A stretch of DNA of 64,000 nt from Blasia pusilla (lineage: Eukaryota > Marchantiophyta > Marchantiopsida > Blasiales): contig CM114273.1 of assembly GCA_050084515.1 (NCBI GenBank), positions 15,190,001 to 15,254,000 on the forward strand, in the 5' to 3' direction. The position numbers and the translations under genes are program-made. The notes beneath the pieces are model-generated. The model made no database searches and was not told the DNA's origin. It worked only from the letters and a program-made list of their open reading frames with translations. Of the stretch, positions 32,418 to 43,420 are shown piece by piece (positions within the stretch are counted from its first letter, which is position 1; every line of letters begins with the position of its first letter).

Positions 32418-32998
32418 ATATATATCTCTATGTAAAAGTACAAATCTTACTTTGGAAACCACATAAAAGGCATATCACCTTATTCTAAATGGTAATTTTA
32501 TCACACAATTCACTTATCAATGAACCTACACAAATCACTTTATGACTTGTTACTCTTAATATCATTGTACCCAACTACTTGAGTTATCTTGAGCTTGTGC
32601 ATATATCAACAAGATACCACACCCATCTTCTTCCCTTTCTCATATAATGGATGTCTTGGAATTTCCCATTGCACAACATTTTTTTATGCAAAGAGAGATA
32701 AAGTCATAGTAAGAATCCATTCTATGCATAACTTTTTAGTTTGGAGTTTCAAACTCCAAAGTTTCTTTGGTTTTTACTGTTGCGAATAACCTTTAGTCCA
32801 TGAAATCATTTATTTGTGCGTAATATTAATTATAGAAACTCACGCTAAGTTTCTAAGGGCAAAATACATGGTTCTAGATGGCAAATAAGATAGTTTGGAT
32901 GTCAAGCCCCGCAAAAGTTTTGGTCTACAGTGGATAATTTCTAGAAATTTTTGGTTCAAGGTTTAGAGCTTTTGGTTCATATGGAGATTTCTAGAATT
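32418..32998. other. AT-rich intergenic stretch
   Basis: No gene, repeat or RNA recognised; short chance frames only. Confidence 0.5.
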
Positions 32999-33220
32999 CC
33001 AAGATTCTCCCTTGTTGAGATATGAAGGATCCCATTGGTCTATCAATGTCCATTCACAAACGTGGACGTAGCCCCAATAATACCCGCTTGTATTCTTGTC
33101 TATATCTAGGTATCATGAAACAAGAATAGAAGCGAGTATTATTGGGGCTACGTCCACGTTTGTGAATGGACATTGATAGACCAATGGGATCCTTAATATC
33201 TCAACAAGGGAGAATCTTGG
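32999..33220. repeat. 222-bp foldback (101-bp arms, 20-nt loop)
   Basis: Arms 32999-33099 and 33120-33220 are reverse complements with about three mismatches in 101 positions; the loop is 33100-33119. Arms begin CCAAGATTCTCCC and end TTCTTGT. No coding frame. It may be a foldback/MITE or a young hairpin locus able to give small RNAs. I see no clear target duplication. Confidence 0.9.
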
Positions 33221-36218
33221 GTCCATGTCGAGTTTTGATTGTATCATTGTACATCAAGTTTTGAATTGGAAATTTTCTTTGACTTTTGGAAATGGGCATT
33301 ACACACAATGGCTTCCCAACCTCTGCCCATCATTTCTATTGAATCTTTTGATTTTTCTCTTGTTCTTTCTAATTTCTTACATGCCTATTGATATTTCTCA
33401 TGTTTTTTCCTTGTCCCACAATTGTAATGTTTTCAATTTTAGTCATTGCTCAGCCTCTAGCCTACATGAGTCTCTCAACTCTTTAGGCCTCTATACTACT
33501 TATGGTGCTCATAGATAGGGCACCAATTTTTTTGTCTTAGGCTCATAGCTCCACAACTTGTCAACAACAATCACTTGTAATTGATCATTCCTACATTAGA
33601 GAGACCAATACATTCATGCCACTAATGCATTACCATTTTAGGTTTAAGTTTTTCTCCGGAAGTTGTAGTGATTTTTTGTTGTTCATAGTTTTGCATACAT
33701 AGTAAGGAAAGAGGTTTGCTTGCAAAGGATAAAATGTAAACTGTGAGGTTCTTGCCTTTGTTTATCATGAAAAATCAAATGAAACTCACTTGGGCGGCTA
33801 ATATCGGGAACATGTCCATAAGCAAGTCATCGCCACTACTAATTGAGCTCGGGATATTCATTATTAACTTTGTTCAAATGGCATGCTTGGTTAATTCACT
33901 AGTTCTCTGGAGAAATTATGCACAATTAAGATATATCTACGTCAAACCCTAAGGGATATGTTTGCCCATAAGATTCTCTACTAGAGACTGCAAATAATAT
34001 CTAGAATTGTCCAAGTGCACCTCCTATTATATATGAGTATGATAGGTGTAGGTGGGGGAGTCAGGGGACCCTTTTTTAGTGCATTGAAGTTTTTTCCTTT
34101 GGTAAGAGTTATGTGTCTCGTGAATAGGCATGATTCTTGGCTCCCAAATGGTGAAAGATCCTCCCACACTTGTGTTGTGGAGGATTTCATCGTGAGAATC
34201 AACCAACAATGGGGAAAATTATAAATGATTGAGGTTAGGTGACTTAGGTGATGCTTGGCTCCCAAGAGGTGGAAGGCATGTTAAGGTTTAAACCTTGCCA
34301 AGAATGTGTTAGAGAAAAGAAAGTAGAAAAGTAGAAAAGGTGGAGAAGATGGTGAAGGTTGCAAATGACATAGGAAGTGGAAGTTTGTTGTGGTCGAATA
34401 CAAAAATTATGGCCAGTTTCATTTCGCGAGCATTGGAAATTAACAAAGCAACCTAAAAGATGTAAAAAATGCTCTCAAGTAAATTTTCAAATTTCAAAAA
34501 TTAACCATGATTGATAGAAAATATTTATGAAACCCATAATGCATAGATAATCAAACTCTCATTCCTCCATATGAGAGTTTGATCAATGATGATAATAGGG
34601 TGGCTTTCGTGATGTAGTACTCTTGTTTATATTAATAATAGTTTACGTTTTCCACCCCCGCATGACACTAATGGATTTGCCAGAACCGTATTGCTTAACC
34701 TTTTCTTCTTTTGATAATGTAAATTTCCACTTCCAATAGGTTTTACAATCTTAATAGTGTAGATTACAGGGTTAATAGTATGAACTCTATGATATAGGGT
34801 CATTTAAACTATTAGATTAGAGAGAGAATTTGCTTTGAAAATTATTTTTCATGCATTGAAGCATTTGGGATACCTCCCAAATGCCCAAATCATCTACTAA
34901 AATAGGATTTTGCAAACTTACATATCATCGGTTTTTCTCGCCCCATAATCTAACGCAAAGGCATGCTCCAATGAAATGATAAGCCATCCCAAAACATGTA
35001 CAAAGAAAGATATATCTTTGGAAGCCAAGATGTTTCAATGATCAAACTCTCATTAATCACACAAAATAGGGACTTCATCATAAGAGCTCTCTATTAATGA
35101 GCGATCACAAAACAAGTATAAACAAATCTAAATTATTATTTGAAAACACGTTTTCATCTTTCAAACTGCTTTCGGGGATGGCTTCCCTTCCAGCCAATAT
35201 GTTTAAATGAAATTAATTTAAAAAGACACTACAGAATTTTGTAAATTAATTATCACTTTGGAAAGTAATTCAAACCCATACAAAGCACTGGCTTACACTA
35301 GTGTTTAAGGAGACCAAGATGTATCTACCATCACACACTCGGTAATCTCACACAAATTTGAGCCTATACCCAATGTCCATATGAGCAGCCTCTTAGTTTC
35401 CCTGTTTCAGCTGGCACGATGGAAATGATCAATGATATGAACCCATTGAGGAGCACATCATTTCTTTTGATGCCTTTCCCACCGTTTGGAAGGAATCGAC
35501 AGATGCCAAATTGAACCACCTCTCAGAAAAAAGTGCCCAATGAAGTCAAGGCGATTGGACATGCCACAGGTAAACACTCACCAGATGGTCCACTACTGAA
35601 GGATTGAAAACCCCGTCTGATAGGGGATGATGTGAATAATAGAGATCCAAGGTCTATCTAGTGAAAGATGGTTACAGCAGAAATTGCAGGGTTGCTGGTA
35701 AACCATGGATCCCACTGGAGGAATTGAGACATATTCGGGCTTGGCACCCATATGGTGCTGTCCGAAATCCTGTGCAAGACTGGAATATTGACTGATCAGA
35801 ACTCCACACGAGATGTTAAACACACACAACCTTCTCGCATTTAAGTCATCCTACCAGATAGTCAAATCAGTCCATTTCACACTTGTGACCCACCTTCCTG
35901 CCAGCCAGAATACTCACATTTCACTCACAGCTCCCCCTTGAAAAGCCTGATCCCTAACTCTTGTGATTGTCCACATGCATTCTTTCCACATGACTTTCCT
36001 TCTCTTCATGCCTGATACATTTCTTCTCTAATGAAGAAGCAGCATCACTCTTGTGAGTAGCACCGCAACAAGACACAAGTTATGAGCAGAAACTCTCCGC
36101 CATATACCCAAGACCTGTGATGGGGAAAAGGGGAGAGCACAAAAAGAGTTGAGCATTAAGTTGCTTACTGTAAGCTGCACTGCTTTGGACAATCCATGAC
36201 ATGCCTTCCAAGGGGGCA
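33221..36218. other. Intergenic region before the gene island
   Basis: 33.2-35.3 kb is AT-rich without recognisable features. From about 35.3 kb base composition becomes more balanced, which may mark the downstream flank or 3' untranslated region of the RING gene or a non-coding transcript; no coding exon is recognised. Confidence 0.45.
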
Positions 36219-36445
36219 GCATTGAAAATTGGTATGAAGTACAGTGGAGAATAGACTGCCCAACACAGCAGCTTTGAAGCATTCATTTTCAACCCACCCA
36301 CTTGGAAAAACAAACGCCATGAGTACCATGGGACATCGTTGAAGATTGGTATGAAAGAAAGCGAAGTATAGACTGCCTGCCAGTGCAGCAACTTTGAAGT
36401 CCTCATTTTCAACCCTCCCACCTGAAATAACAACGAACCTAACTA
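36219..36445. repeat. Tandem duplication, period about 117 bp
   Basis: Two diverged units: ATTGGTATGAA at 36228-36238 and 36345-36355, then AGACTGCC, GCAGC(T/A)..TTTGAAG and CTCATTTTCAACCC. The open minus-strand frames across it (36028-36452) reflect the repeat. Confidence 0.75.
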
Positions 36446-37670
36446 CATCCACAATATGAGTAGTCCAACTTTCCCATGGGAGACTCTGCTCCCATTCCAG
36501 GTCTTTCTGGGTTTTTCTTCTGTTCCAAGTGCAGTGAGCCTGACCGACACTGAAAGCGTTCGCGTTCCAAATGAAAAGACCTATAAGATTAGTAAACTCA
36601 GGGATGGAATATAATGTGATGAATGGGTTCTATACGCGGAGATAAAAACAACTGACATTTTACCCAGAAATAATACTACCAAAGTCATGAAGTGGTGAAT
36701 GACTTGCTGAGATGTAATCCTGCTTCATCACAGGGACTCATTTCATCATAGAGAGCAAACGAAACAGGTAGTTGCAGAATGTGATCCATGACATCAAAAC
36801 GCAGAAAAATTTTGCACAAGAGCCATTCTTTAATACTCAAGCCAGCAAGAAAGTGTCACGGATGCATCCAGAGAAACATGGTGCCCATAAATCAACATGA
36901 AAGTAAAGACTGTTCTCTTGCTAACAAGAAGAAGTTAGCACATAGCACCAATTGGGAACTGTTCAGTCCTTGGTGCAAGTCGACACTCCCAATAAGGAAA
37001 ATCTAGATAGGTCTGCGAAACAGAAGACAATCAGAAAAACTGATACATGCTTGAGACACACTTATGTGACCTGTAAATTCTCGTGTGTTTCCAAAACTTA
37101 TTCATTGCATATAAACACAGCTAATGTCTTTGTGGACAGTTACCCTTCCCCTGTTTTGCCATGACCTTACCCAAATTCTTGCTCTCCTTCATGCCCCGTA
37201 ACCCCCTCCCCAGGCTCTTAAACCTTTAACAATTCCCAGGCCCTTTAACAAGGAAAAAATTTACTCAACTACAAGAAGCTCGGCTTCAGATTACTGAGCA
37301 CGCATCCTATGTTTGCATCAGTCTCCTACCAGGCAACTACCTTATGCAGAAAACCCTTCACCAGCATAGTCCACAGACAACTTAGTGCCACATGGAGGCC
37401 TCAACGACAGCCCGAACATCATCCACTTATCAATAGGATGAACGGTACTTCCTCCGCATAGACTATGCCAATTATACCTATTTACTTCAGCATCTTTTCA
37501 ACCGTTCAGATGCATCGCATAATACAAATGCTACAACCCACTTCAATAAGGTGCAAACTTGTTTCATCTTCCTGACTGGTGCGCGCAGAAGCAGTGCCTT
37601 CTGCTTTGAAGTTGACAACAACCAGTCATAGACAAAAATTGTCCAAGTCACACCGAAGAACCACATTCTA
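36446..37670. other. Downstream flank of the RING gene
   Basis: Balanced base composition and no recognised coding exon. The part nearest 37670 is probably the 3' untranslated region of the minus-strand RING gene; its end cannot be placed. Confidence 0.45.
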
Positions 37671-39047
37671 TCAATCCAGATCTTCTTGTCTTGCCTCAGA
37701 CATCAATATATCACCATCTTCATCGGTTCTCGTTGATGACTGTCCACTGCTTGCCTGCGCCCTGTTATTTCCACCACCTTGACTAGATGTCTCTGCCTGA
37801 GCCCCAGGAGGAGGAGGAGGAGGAGGAGTGGGAGAAGAGCGGAAAAACCATGGAAGATGTAAAGAGATTCTTCTCCCAACACCACCTCCAGTAGCCCCAG
37901 TAGTTGCTCCACCAGTTGGTTGAGTAGTCCCACCGGCCTGAGAGGTGCTGGTGGGGGGAGCACTAGATCCTGCATCACCGGAAGTCTCAGTTCCAACATC
38001 ATTTGGATATCTACCTCCCAATGTAAAACCCCCGGTAGGAGTGAAATAAGTAAGACCAGAACCTGTGGCAGCACCATTACCCGGCCCTGGATTGTTATTC
38101 TGATTTGGAGCACTGGCAGGTAGTGGAACAGCAGGTTGAGAGGCCCGGTTTGAATTGTAATCTGCATCATCTGTAGGCATCTCATACCGGCAAACTGGAC
38201 AAGAGTTGTGCTGTGCAAGCCACGGCAATATGCAATCTGAATGGTACATATGTTTGCAAGGCATCTGCCGCACTTGTGACCCAAGCTCAAACTCATCTTT
38301 GCAGACAGCACACTGTGCTGCATCTGTTCCCAAGTGTTCCTCTGAAATCTGAATGGTTGGCATAGCTTCAACAGCAGTTTTGGCTGCAGGAGGAGCCCCA
38401 TACCTGTTCGAATCGTTTTCAGCCAACTGTTGAATCAGTTGATCCAGCCCTGGACCTAAAAAGTAATCGCCAAAGTTCCCAGGAAATCCTCTTTCTTGGA
38501 TTATCCCGTTATCAAAAATAACCTCCACATTCCCACCTCCGAGAAAATTTTGCATGTCACCCCGCAATACCAACAAGGGATTCACACGAGGGCCTTCCAT
38601 TCCAGGCATCCTGCCTCTGCCCTCTCCGCCAGCATCCCCATCACCACCTTCATTTCCACCCGTAAACCCACGTGGATTTGGTGGCTGTATTTGATGCAAC
38701 ACGGCTGACATGGCCTCCAGAACCTGCAGAATTGCTGGATTTCCGCCTGGAAATGCTCTGTTCCTCTGTCCTGGTCCCTGATATCGACGAAAACCAGTTG
38801 GAGTTATAGCACCCTCTAAGAGATTCCCCCCCCTAGCATTCCCACCGGATTCGACATCTGCACCAAATACATCAGACTGCAGGAAAGAGGGTTCTGGCGC
38901 AAGAGGATGCCCCACCTCTGAACCTGCAGGGGCCTCCTCCAAAAAACCTCCATGGCATTCGGGGCAAATCACCTCATCTCCTGCAGAACGCCTCACAGTG
39001 CGGTTGCATTGATAGCACCAATATGCAGTGCCTGCAGCTGACGACAT
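37671..39047 (-). CDS. RING-H2 E3 ubiquitin ligase with N-terminal zinc ribbon (RDUF/BCA2-like)
   Basis: An intact, intronless 458-codon gene. Residues 9-35 form a zinc ribbon (C11, C14, C28, C31), the plant zinc_ribbon_9 domain starting YWCYQCNRTV. The middle is Gly-rich. Residues 246-286 are a RING-H2 finger with ligands C246, C249, C264, H266, H269, C272, C283, C286 and the W276 that usually contacts the E2 enzyme. After the RING, GLTYFTPTGGFTLGGRYP (331-348) resembles the DUF1117-type tail of Arabidopsis RDUF proteins. The C-terminus has a Pro run (408-414) and an acidic end. The family transfers ubiquitin from E2 enzymes to substrates in cytosol or nucleus, often in stress signalling. 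No signal peptide or membrane segment. The start is the first Met ahead of the zinc ribbon. This is the only intact gene in the window. The substrate cannot be told. Confidence 0.93.
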   Translation of the reverse strand: MSSAAGTAYWCYQCNRTVRRSAGDEVICPECHGGFLEEAPAGSEVGHPLAPEPSFLQSDVFGADVESGGNARGGNLLEGAITPTGFRRYQGPGQRNRAFPGGNPAILQVLEAMSAVLHQIQPPNPRGFTGGNEGGDGDAGGEGRGRMPGMEGPRVNPLLVLRGDMQNFLGGGNVEVIFDNGIIQERGFPGNFGDYFLGPGLDQLIQQLAENDSNRYGAPPAAKTAVEAMPTIQISEEHLGTDAAQCAVCKDEFELGSQVRQMPCKHMYHSDCILPWLAQHNSCPVCRYEMPTDDADYNSNRASQPAVPLPASAPNQNNNPGPGNGAATGSGLTYFTPTGGFTLGGRYPNDVGTETSGDAGSSAPPTSTSQAGGTTQPTGGATTGATGGGVGRRISLHLPWFFRSSPTPPPPPPPGAQAETSSQGGGNNRAQASSGQSSTRTDEDGDILMSEARQEDLD

Positions 39048-40610
39048 CTATCTCCTTACCCCGGTTCCTAAGCTTCGACGAAACACTACCCACAATTGCG
39101 AAGCTAAACAGGCAGTAATTTACTACTTTTCCAGACCAGGACCAGAATCTCTTACAATCGGCCGCTCCGATACACAACACAATTTTGGGAATAGACCACA
39201 CGGGGTGGGGGATTATAATTAGAGCACCTTAACGAGCAGAAATTTGGAGCACCTTATTGAGCAGATTTCTGACAATTTCACCTACAGTAGTCCGAATCAG
39301 AAAACTGAAGTGAAACTTCGATGTTGAGTCGCTTCAGTTGGTCGTTTCCGAAGAAGTTAACCCAACCTCACTCACAACATATGTGGAAAATCCTATGCCC
39401 AAACGACGAAATTGACTTCACAGTACAGACAGGTAAGTGAGCTAACTCTCAAAACCATAAGGGGCAGAATCTACATCCCTCCGCAAGCCTGTGTATTCCT
39501 GTTTCTCCCTTTGTAGACACATCTCTGACCTAATCTACCTCAACCATTCCTTTGATCATTGGCTTGCTCCGTCGCCTCTCTGCTCCGTCAAACCTTTCTG
39601 CCCAGCCGGCTCCCACCTACCACCCTCCAATCTCTCCCTCCGATTGATCACTTGACCGATTGATCGACTTGCCGATTCACCGGGGTTCCTCCGTCCTCCC
39701 CTGACCTCTTCTCCGATCTTCAATCCGCGCTCTGTTCCTTTACCGTATCCCTTTCTGTCTCTCCACTCTCCAATCGTCCTCGTATCTCCCTCTTCTGAGT
39801 GGGGATTGGCCACGACCAAAGCCCGTTCTCCGCACAGCCAAAGGATCGATCAATCGGCTCTCCTCGATCTTAATCACAATCTGAATCTCCCTCGCCTCTT
39901 CCTCTCTTGTCCTCCGAAGTTTCTCTTCCTTCCTCGTGCAGCCACCACGAACCCCCCGCACGCCAAGTCGCCAGACCTCTCCGCCCCTCCCTCTCTCCGA
40001 TGCATCAACTCTTTCTCCACAACTTCATACCAACCCAGCCCTGAAGAGTCCAGAGATCTCGAGAGGCAGGACACAACCAGCCCTCGCCGACGGATTCACC
40101 AAATCGCCATCCCCTCTCATCTACCACACCTCTAAGCCCAAGCAACACATTTATCAATCTGGTGGGATGCGCATACCCACTCCACACGAACGAACGAACG
40201 CCTTCCCTTCCCTTCCCTTTCCTTTCCTTTCCTTTCCTTTCCTTCCTCCTCCCTCCCTCTCTCTCGCGGCCTCGCCCTCCTCTCCCTCTTCCTTCGTTGA
40301 CACGATCAACCTCGCTAGGCCCGGCCCTTGAGAGGGACGGACTCGCTCGCTCGCTCAAAGACTGGTGCCTGCTAGGGGCCGATCCTACGCTCCAAGGAGG
40401 TAGGTTTGGAGTTCCCCCACCTTCGCTATTCGCGTCCGGGGAGATTTTCGTCCGCCGGATGTTCACCCCTAAACTAAGCGTAGGACTGACATCACCGAGG
40501 GACAATCCCGCACAAAGGAGCGTGGATTCCTGTACGGGTTGCTTTCGCCGTAGTACAAAACGGGGAACCTGTCTTTTGTGCTGCCCATGATTATTAATTA
40601 TCATTATCAT
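39048..40610 (-). promoter_or_regulatory. 5' untranslated region/promoter area of the RING gene
   Basis: Minus-strand upstream region with long pyrimidine tracts on the plus strand (39.5-40.3 kb, including TTCCC/CCTTT runs at 40200-40260), that is GA-rich on the coding strand. Such GA-rich stretches are common in plant 5' untranslated and promoter DNA. I see no clear TATA box. Plus-strand frames here are compositional artefacts. Confidence 0.45.
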
Positions 40611-41076
40611 CGGAGTCCCCTTCTACTAATAACGGCGCTAATCACCTCGTTTCCACGCACGCACCCTCATTTCGATTTTGTTTTCTACGTACTAATTGGA
40701 AGATGCAGTTTTCTGTATAGCTGCTCTCCGTTGTTTCACACGTGTCACTAGACTTCCCTCGAAAATACTTTTGGTCGTTTTAAGGGGGTCCTTACTAGTA
40801 GGTAGCATTTGTCGAAAGTCATTCTCGAGGGAGCGGAGAAAGATGAGTCCAGTTCACGGGGACTTTCGGCGAAGCTCCGATTGCACGCAACTCTGGTGAT
40901 AAACGGTGATGCTCTAGATAACAGGGCGTTTCAAAGGAAGTTTCTACGTGTAGCAGATTGCTCGATATTTGTGGATAATCATAAAGGAAAATGATTACCT
41001 TAAGAGATATTTTCTCGGGATTTCCAAACAATTGTTCACTCCTCTTGAAGTTTCCTCTCGTTTCTTGCTATGCGAC

Positions 41077-41131
41077 TTTTCGTCAGCAGTGAAGGGTGGG
41101 ACTTTTCCCCACCCTTCACTGCTGACGAAAA
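41077..41131. repeat. Perfect 24-bp-arm hairpin
   Basis: Arm 41077-41100 (starts TTTTCGTCAGCAGTG) and its exact reverse complement 41108-41131, with a 7-nt loop. No target duplication recognised. It lies about 2 kb upstream of the RING gene start. Confidence 0.9.
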
Positions 41132-43400
41132 CCAAGTTAGGGAACTCCTCGTAAGATAATAAAAAGTGTCAATTCATGCAAATTAAAGACTAGGAAAAAC
41201 ATTTCCCTCATCGATTGTTCATTATTACTTCATTTTAAACGTGAAAATGCGTATAGGGACTTACTTGCCCTTGTAATGACACAGTATCCTCACATCGTAC
41301 AAGAACCACCATAGAAATTCTCCGTATACGCAGACTCTCCGGCCCTCCTTTTTTAGGCCCCTGTAGCTACTTGTCAAAGGCACCTAAAGGGGTAGCAGTT
41401 ACGCCTTAATTATCGACTAGCGCACAGCTTTACGACGGATATACTCCGGCGTCAATACTCAAGCCTATTAAAAATAAAATAAAAACTAAAAACTAAAAAT
41501 CGCAACATCACTTAGTAAAAAAATAAAGCCATGCTATATCCCTTTCGCTGACATGTGTCCTCTTACGTGTCGAGTGGGTGGGACATGCAAATTTTTGTCC
41601 CAGCTGGTGCGGCCCCCCGAATTCACCATGGGCATGGGATTTGTAATTAAAAAAAGAATCTAGTTTTGACGCTAATTAGAACTAGTTCTGAATAAATTTG
41701 AGAAATTAGGAAAAATAAAACAGAACCGAAAATTCAAACGAGTAGTTAAAAGATTTATTTTCTACGCATGTGTCTATCTTTTCATGTCTTTAAATTAAGA
41801 AAATCTCCTTTCTATATAAACATATGTAATAACATGCCAAAACAATGCAATACAATTTTATCACTCTGTTTTTTATTTATTTTTAAAAAATTAATCTTTA
41901 AAATAAAATAAGCTATAAATATCTTGGTCATATTTTAATGTGATCTTAAATTAATGCTTTTCCATTCTAAATTGGGTGAGCATGTGCAAAATAAGTTTTT
42001 AAGCAGACATGTGTGAAAAAGGAAAATGGATAATCAAGAGTTTCATATAACAATTAATATATAAATCATATTTTGGTTATGCCTTTCTAAATTCGATGTG
42101 GTTAATTTTTCATGTTTCCTTTCCTTTTTTTTTAAATCATCCATTCAAAGGATAACTCTAAGTTTTTGGGGAAAACAAATCTATGCCCTTTCCCTTTCAT
42201 TTCTTCTTTTTCCATCTTTTCTTTATCCTCTCACTCCCATAAACCTCGTTTGGGAAAACAACATCAACCCCCATTCCCTTTTTTCCTTAAAAAATCACTA
42301 GTAAGGAGTCCTTACAATGAAAGACATCTAAATTTTTATCATAAAGTGAAATGTTATAGCTCAAATTTCTTTCGGAAATATTTTTATTGATGAAAATATT
42401 TTGAAATATGCATGCTTTTATTTTATGTAAGAATCTCTTTATTCACAACATTTCAAGTATAATCATCTTCTTCATTTGAATATACATAATTTTGAGTCAA
42501 AATATGGATTGAGTTCCTTAGGTCTATTCTAACTAAGGCTATGAATAATTTTTCATGAAAAAATACATGTGTCTGCAAGTAAGTTTAAAGCTTTCATAAA
42601 TTCTAGCCTTATGACTTATTAATAGTTATGGCAAAAGTCGCATGAATTGAATCTACTAAATCAAAAGACAAACCATAGTCATAAGAAATCAATGGAATAC
42701 ACATGATGAAATCTTTATCTCTAATGATAAAGAATGTTCTTGCGTGTAATGATTCCAACATCTATAATATATTGCATGAATCACCAATCAAGTATCATTT
42801 GCTTTTCCTTTTGCATCATCCATACTCCGAAAAAACATGCTTGATAAATCAATCTTCAAACACAAACTATATCAATCCAATCCAAAAGGTTAGCATGTAT
42901 TCAAGTGTTATGTCAGATAGGTCTAACTTATTATCTCATTTGGAACGACGCTATGGTAGGTTTATTCCTATACGTAACATACATTGCGTAGAAGGAATTT
43001 AAAATAAAATCTTGTTTCTTAAAGATTATTTCATGAAAAAATAATGTAACGTAATGAGGAAATATCAAATTTGGCCTATTCACAAAATCAGGACATGGCT
43101 TTCTTATTTATGTCATCAATATCTCTATTTCTAGTTATATCTCTTAAAAAGTTGATACAATTTCATCTTTGAAGATCACTCCCATACACTATATCAATTG
43201 GATCTTTTACGTTCATACTTTTAACGACCATGTTAGAATTGAGTTGAAAATAATCATCTCCCAAAGAAGAGTGCAAAGGCATATACTCTCTCCCACCCCT
43301 AATAACCAATCAACAAAATCTTCTCGATAAACACATATTTAACCTTCCATTTTTTACTTCTCATGTTTGTAGTTGGGTTGAGGATTTATCTATAATTTCT
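41132..43400. other. AT-rich intergenic region
   Basis: No gene recognised. Toward 43.4 kb this may hold the eroded C-terminal part of the Helitron helicase, but no motif is readable. Confidence 0.5.
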
Positions 43401-43420
43401 TTTTAAGTAGCTATTATCGT

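Noticed and set aside
37703-38401. 232-codon frame overlapping the RING gene on the same strand
   Set aside because: It is a shadow in another frame of the intact 458-codon gene, which has all zinc ligands in the right spacing.
39806-40610. Frames of 100-200 codons on both strands upstream of the RING gene
   Set aside because: Pyrimidine-rich low-complexity DNA keeps frames open; no conserved motif, and the frames overlap on both strands.
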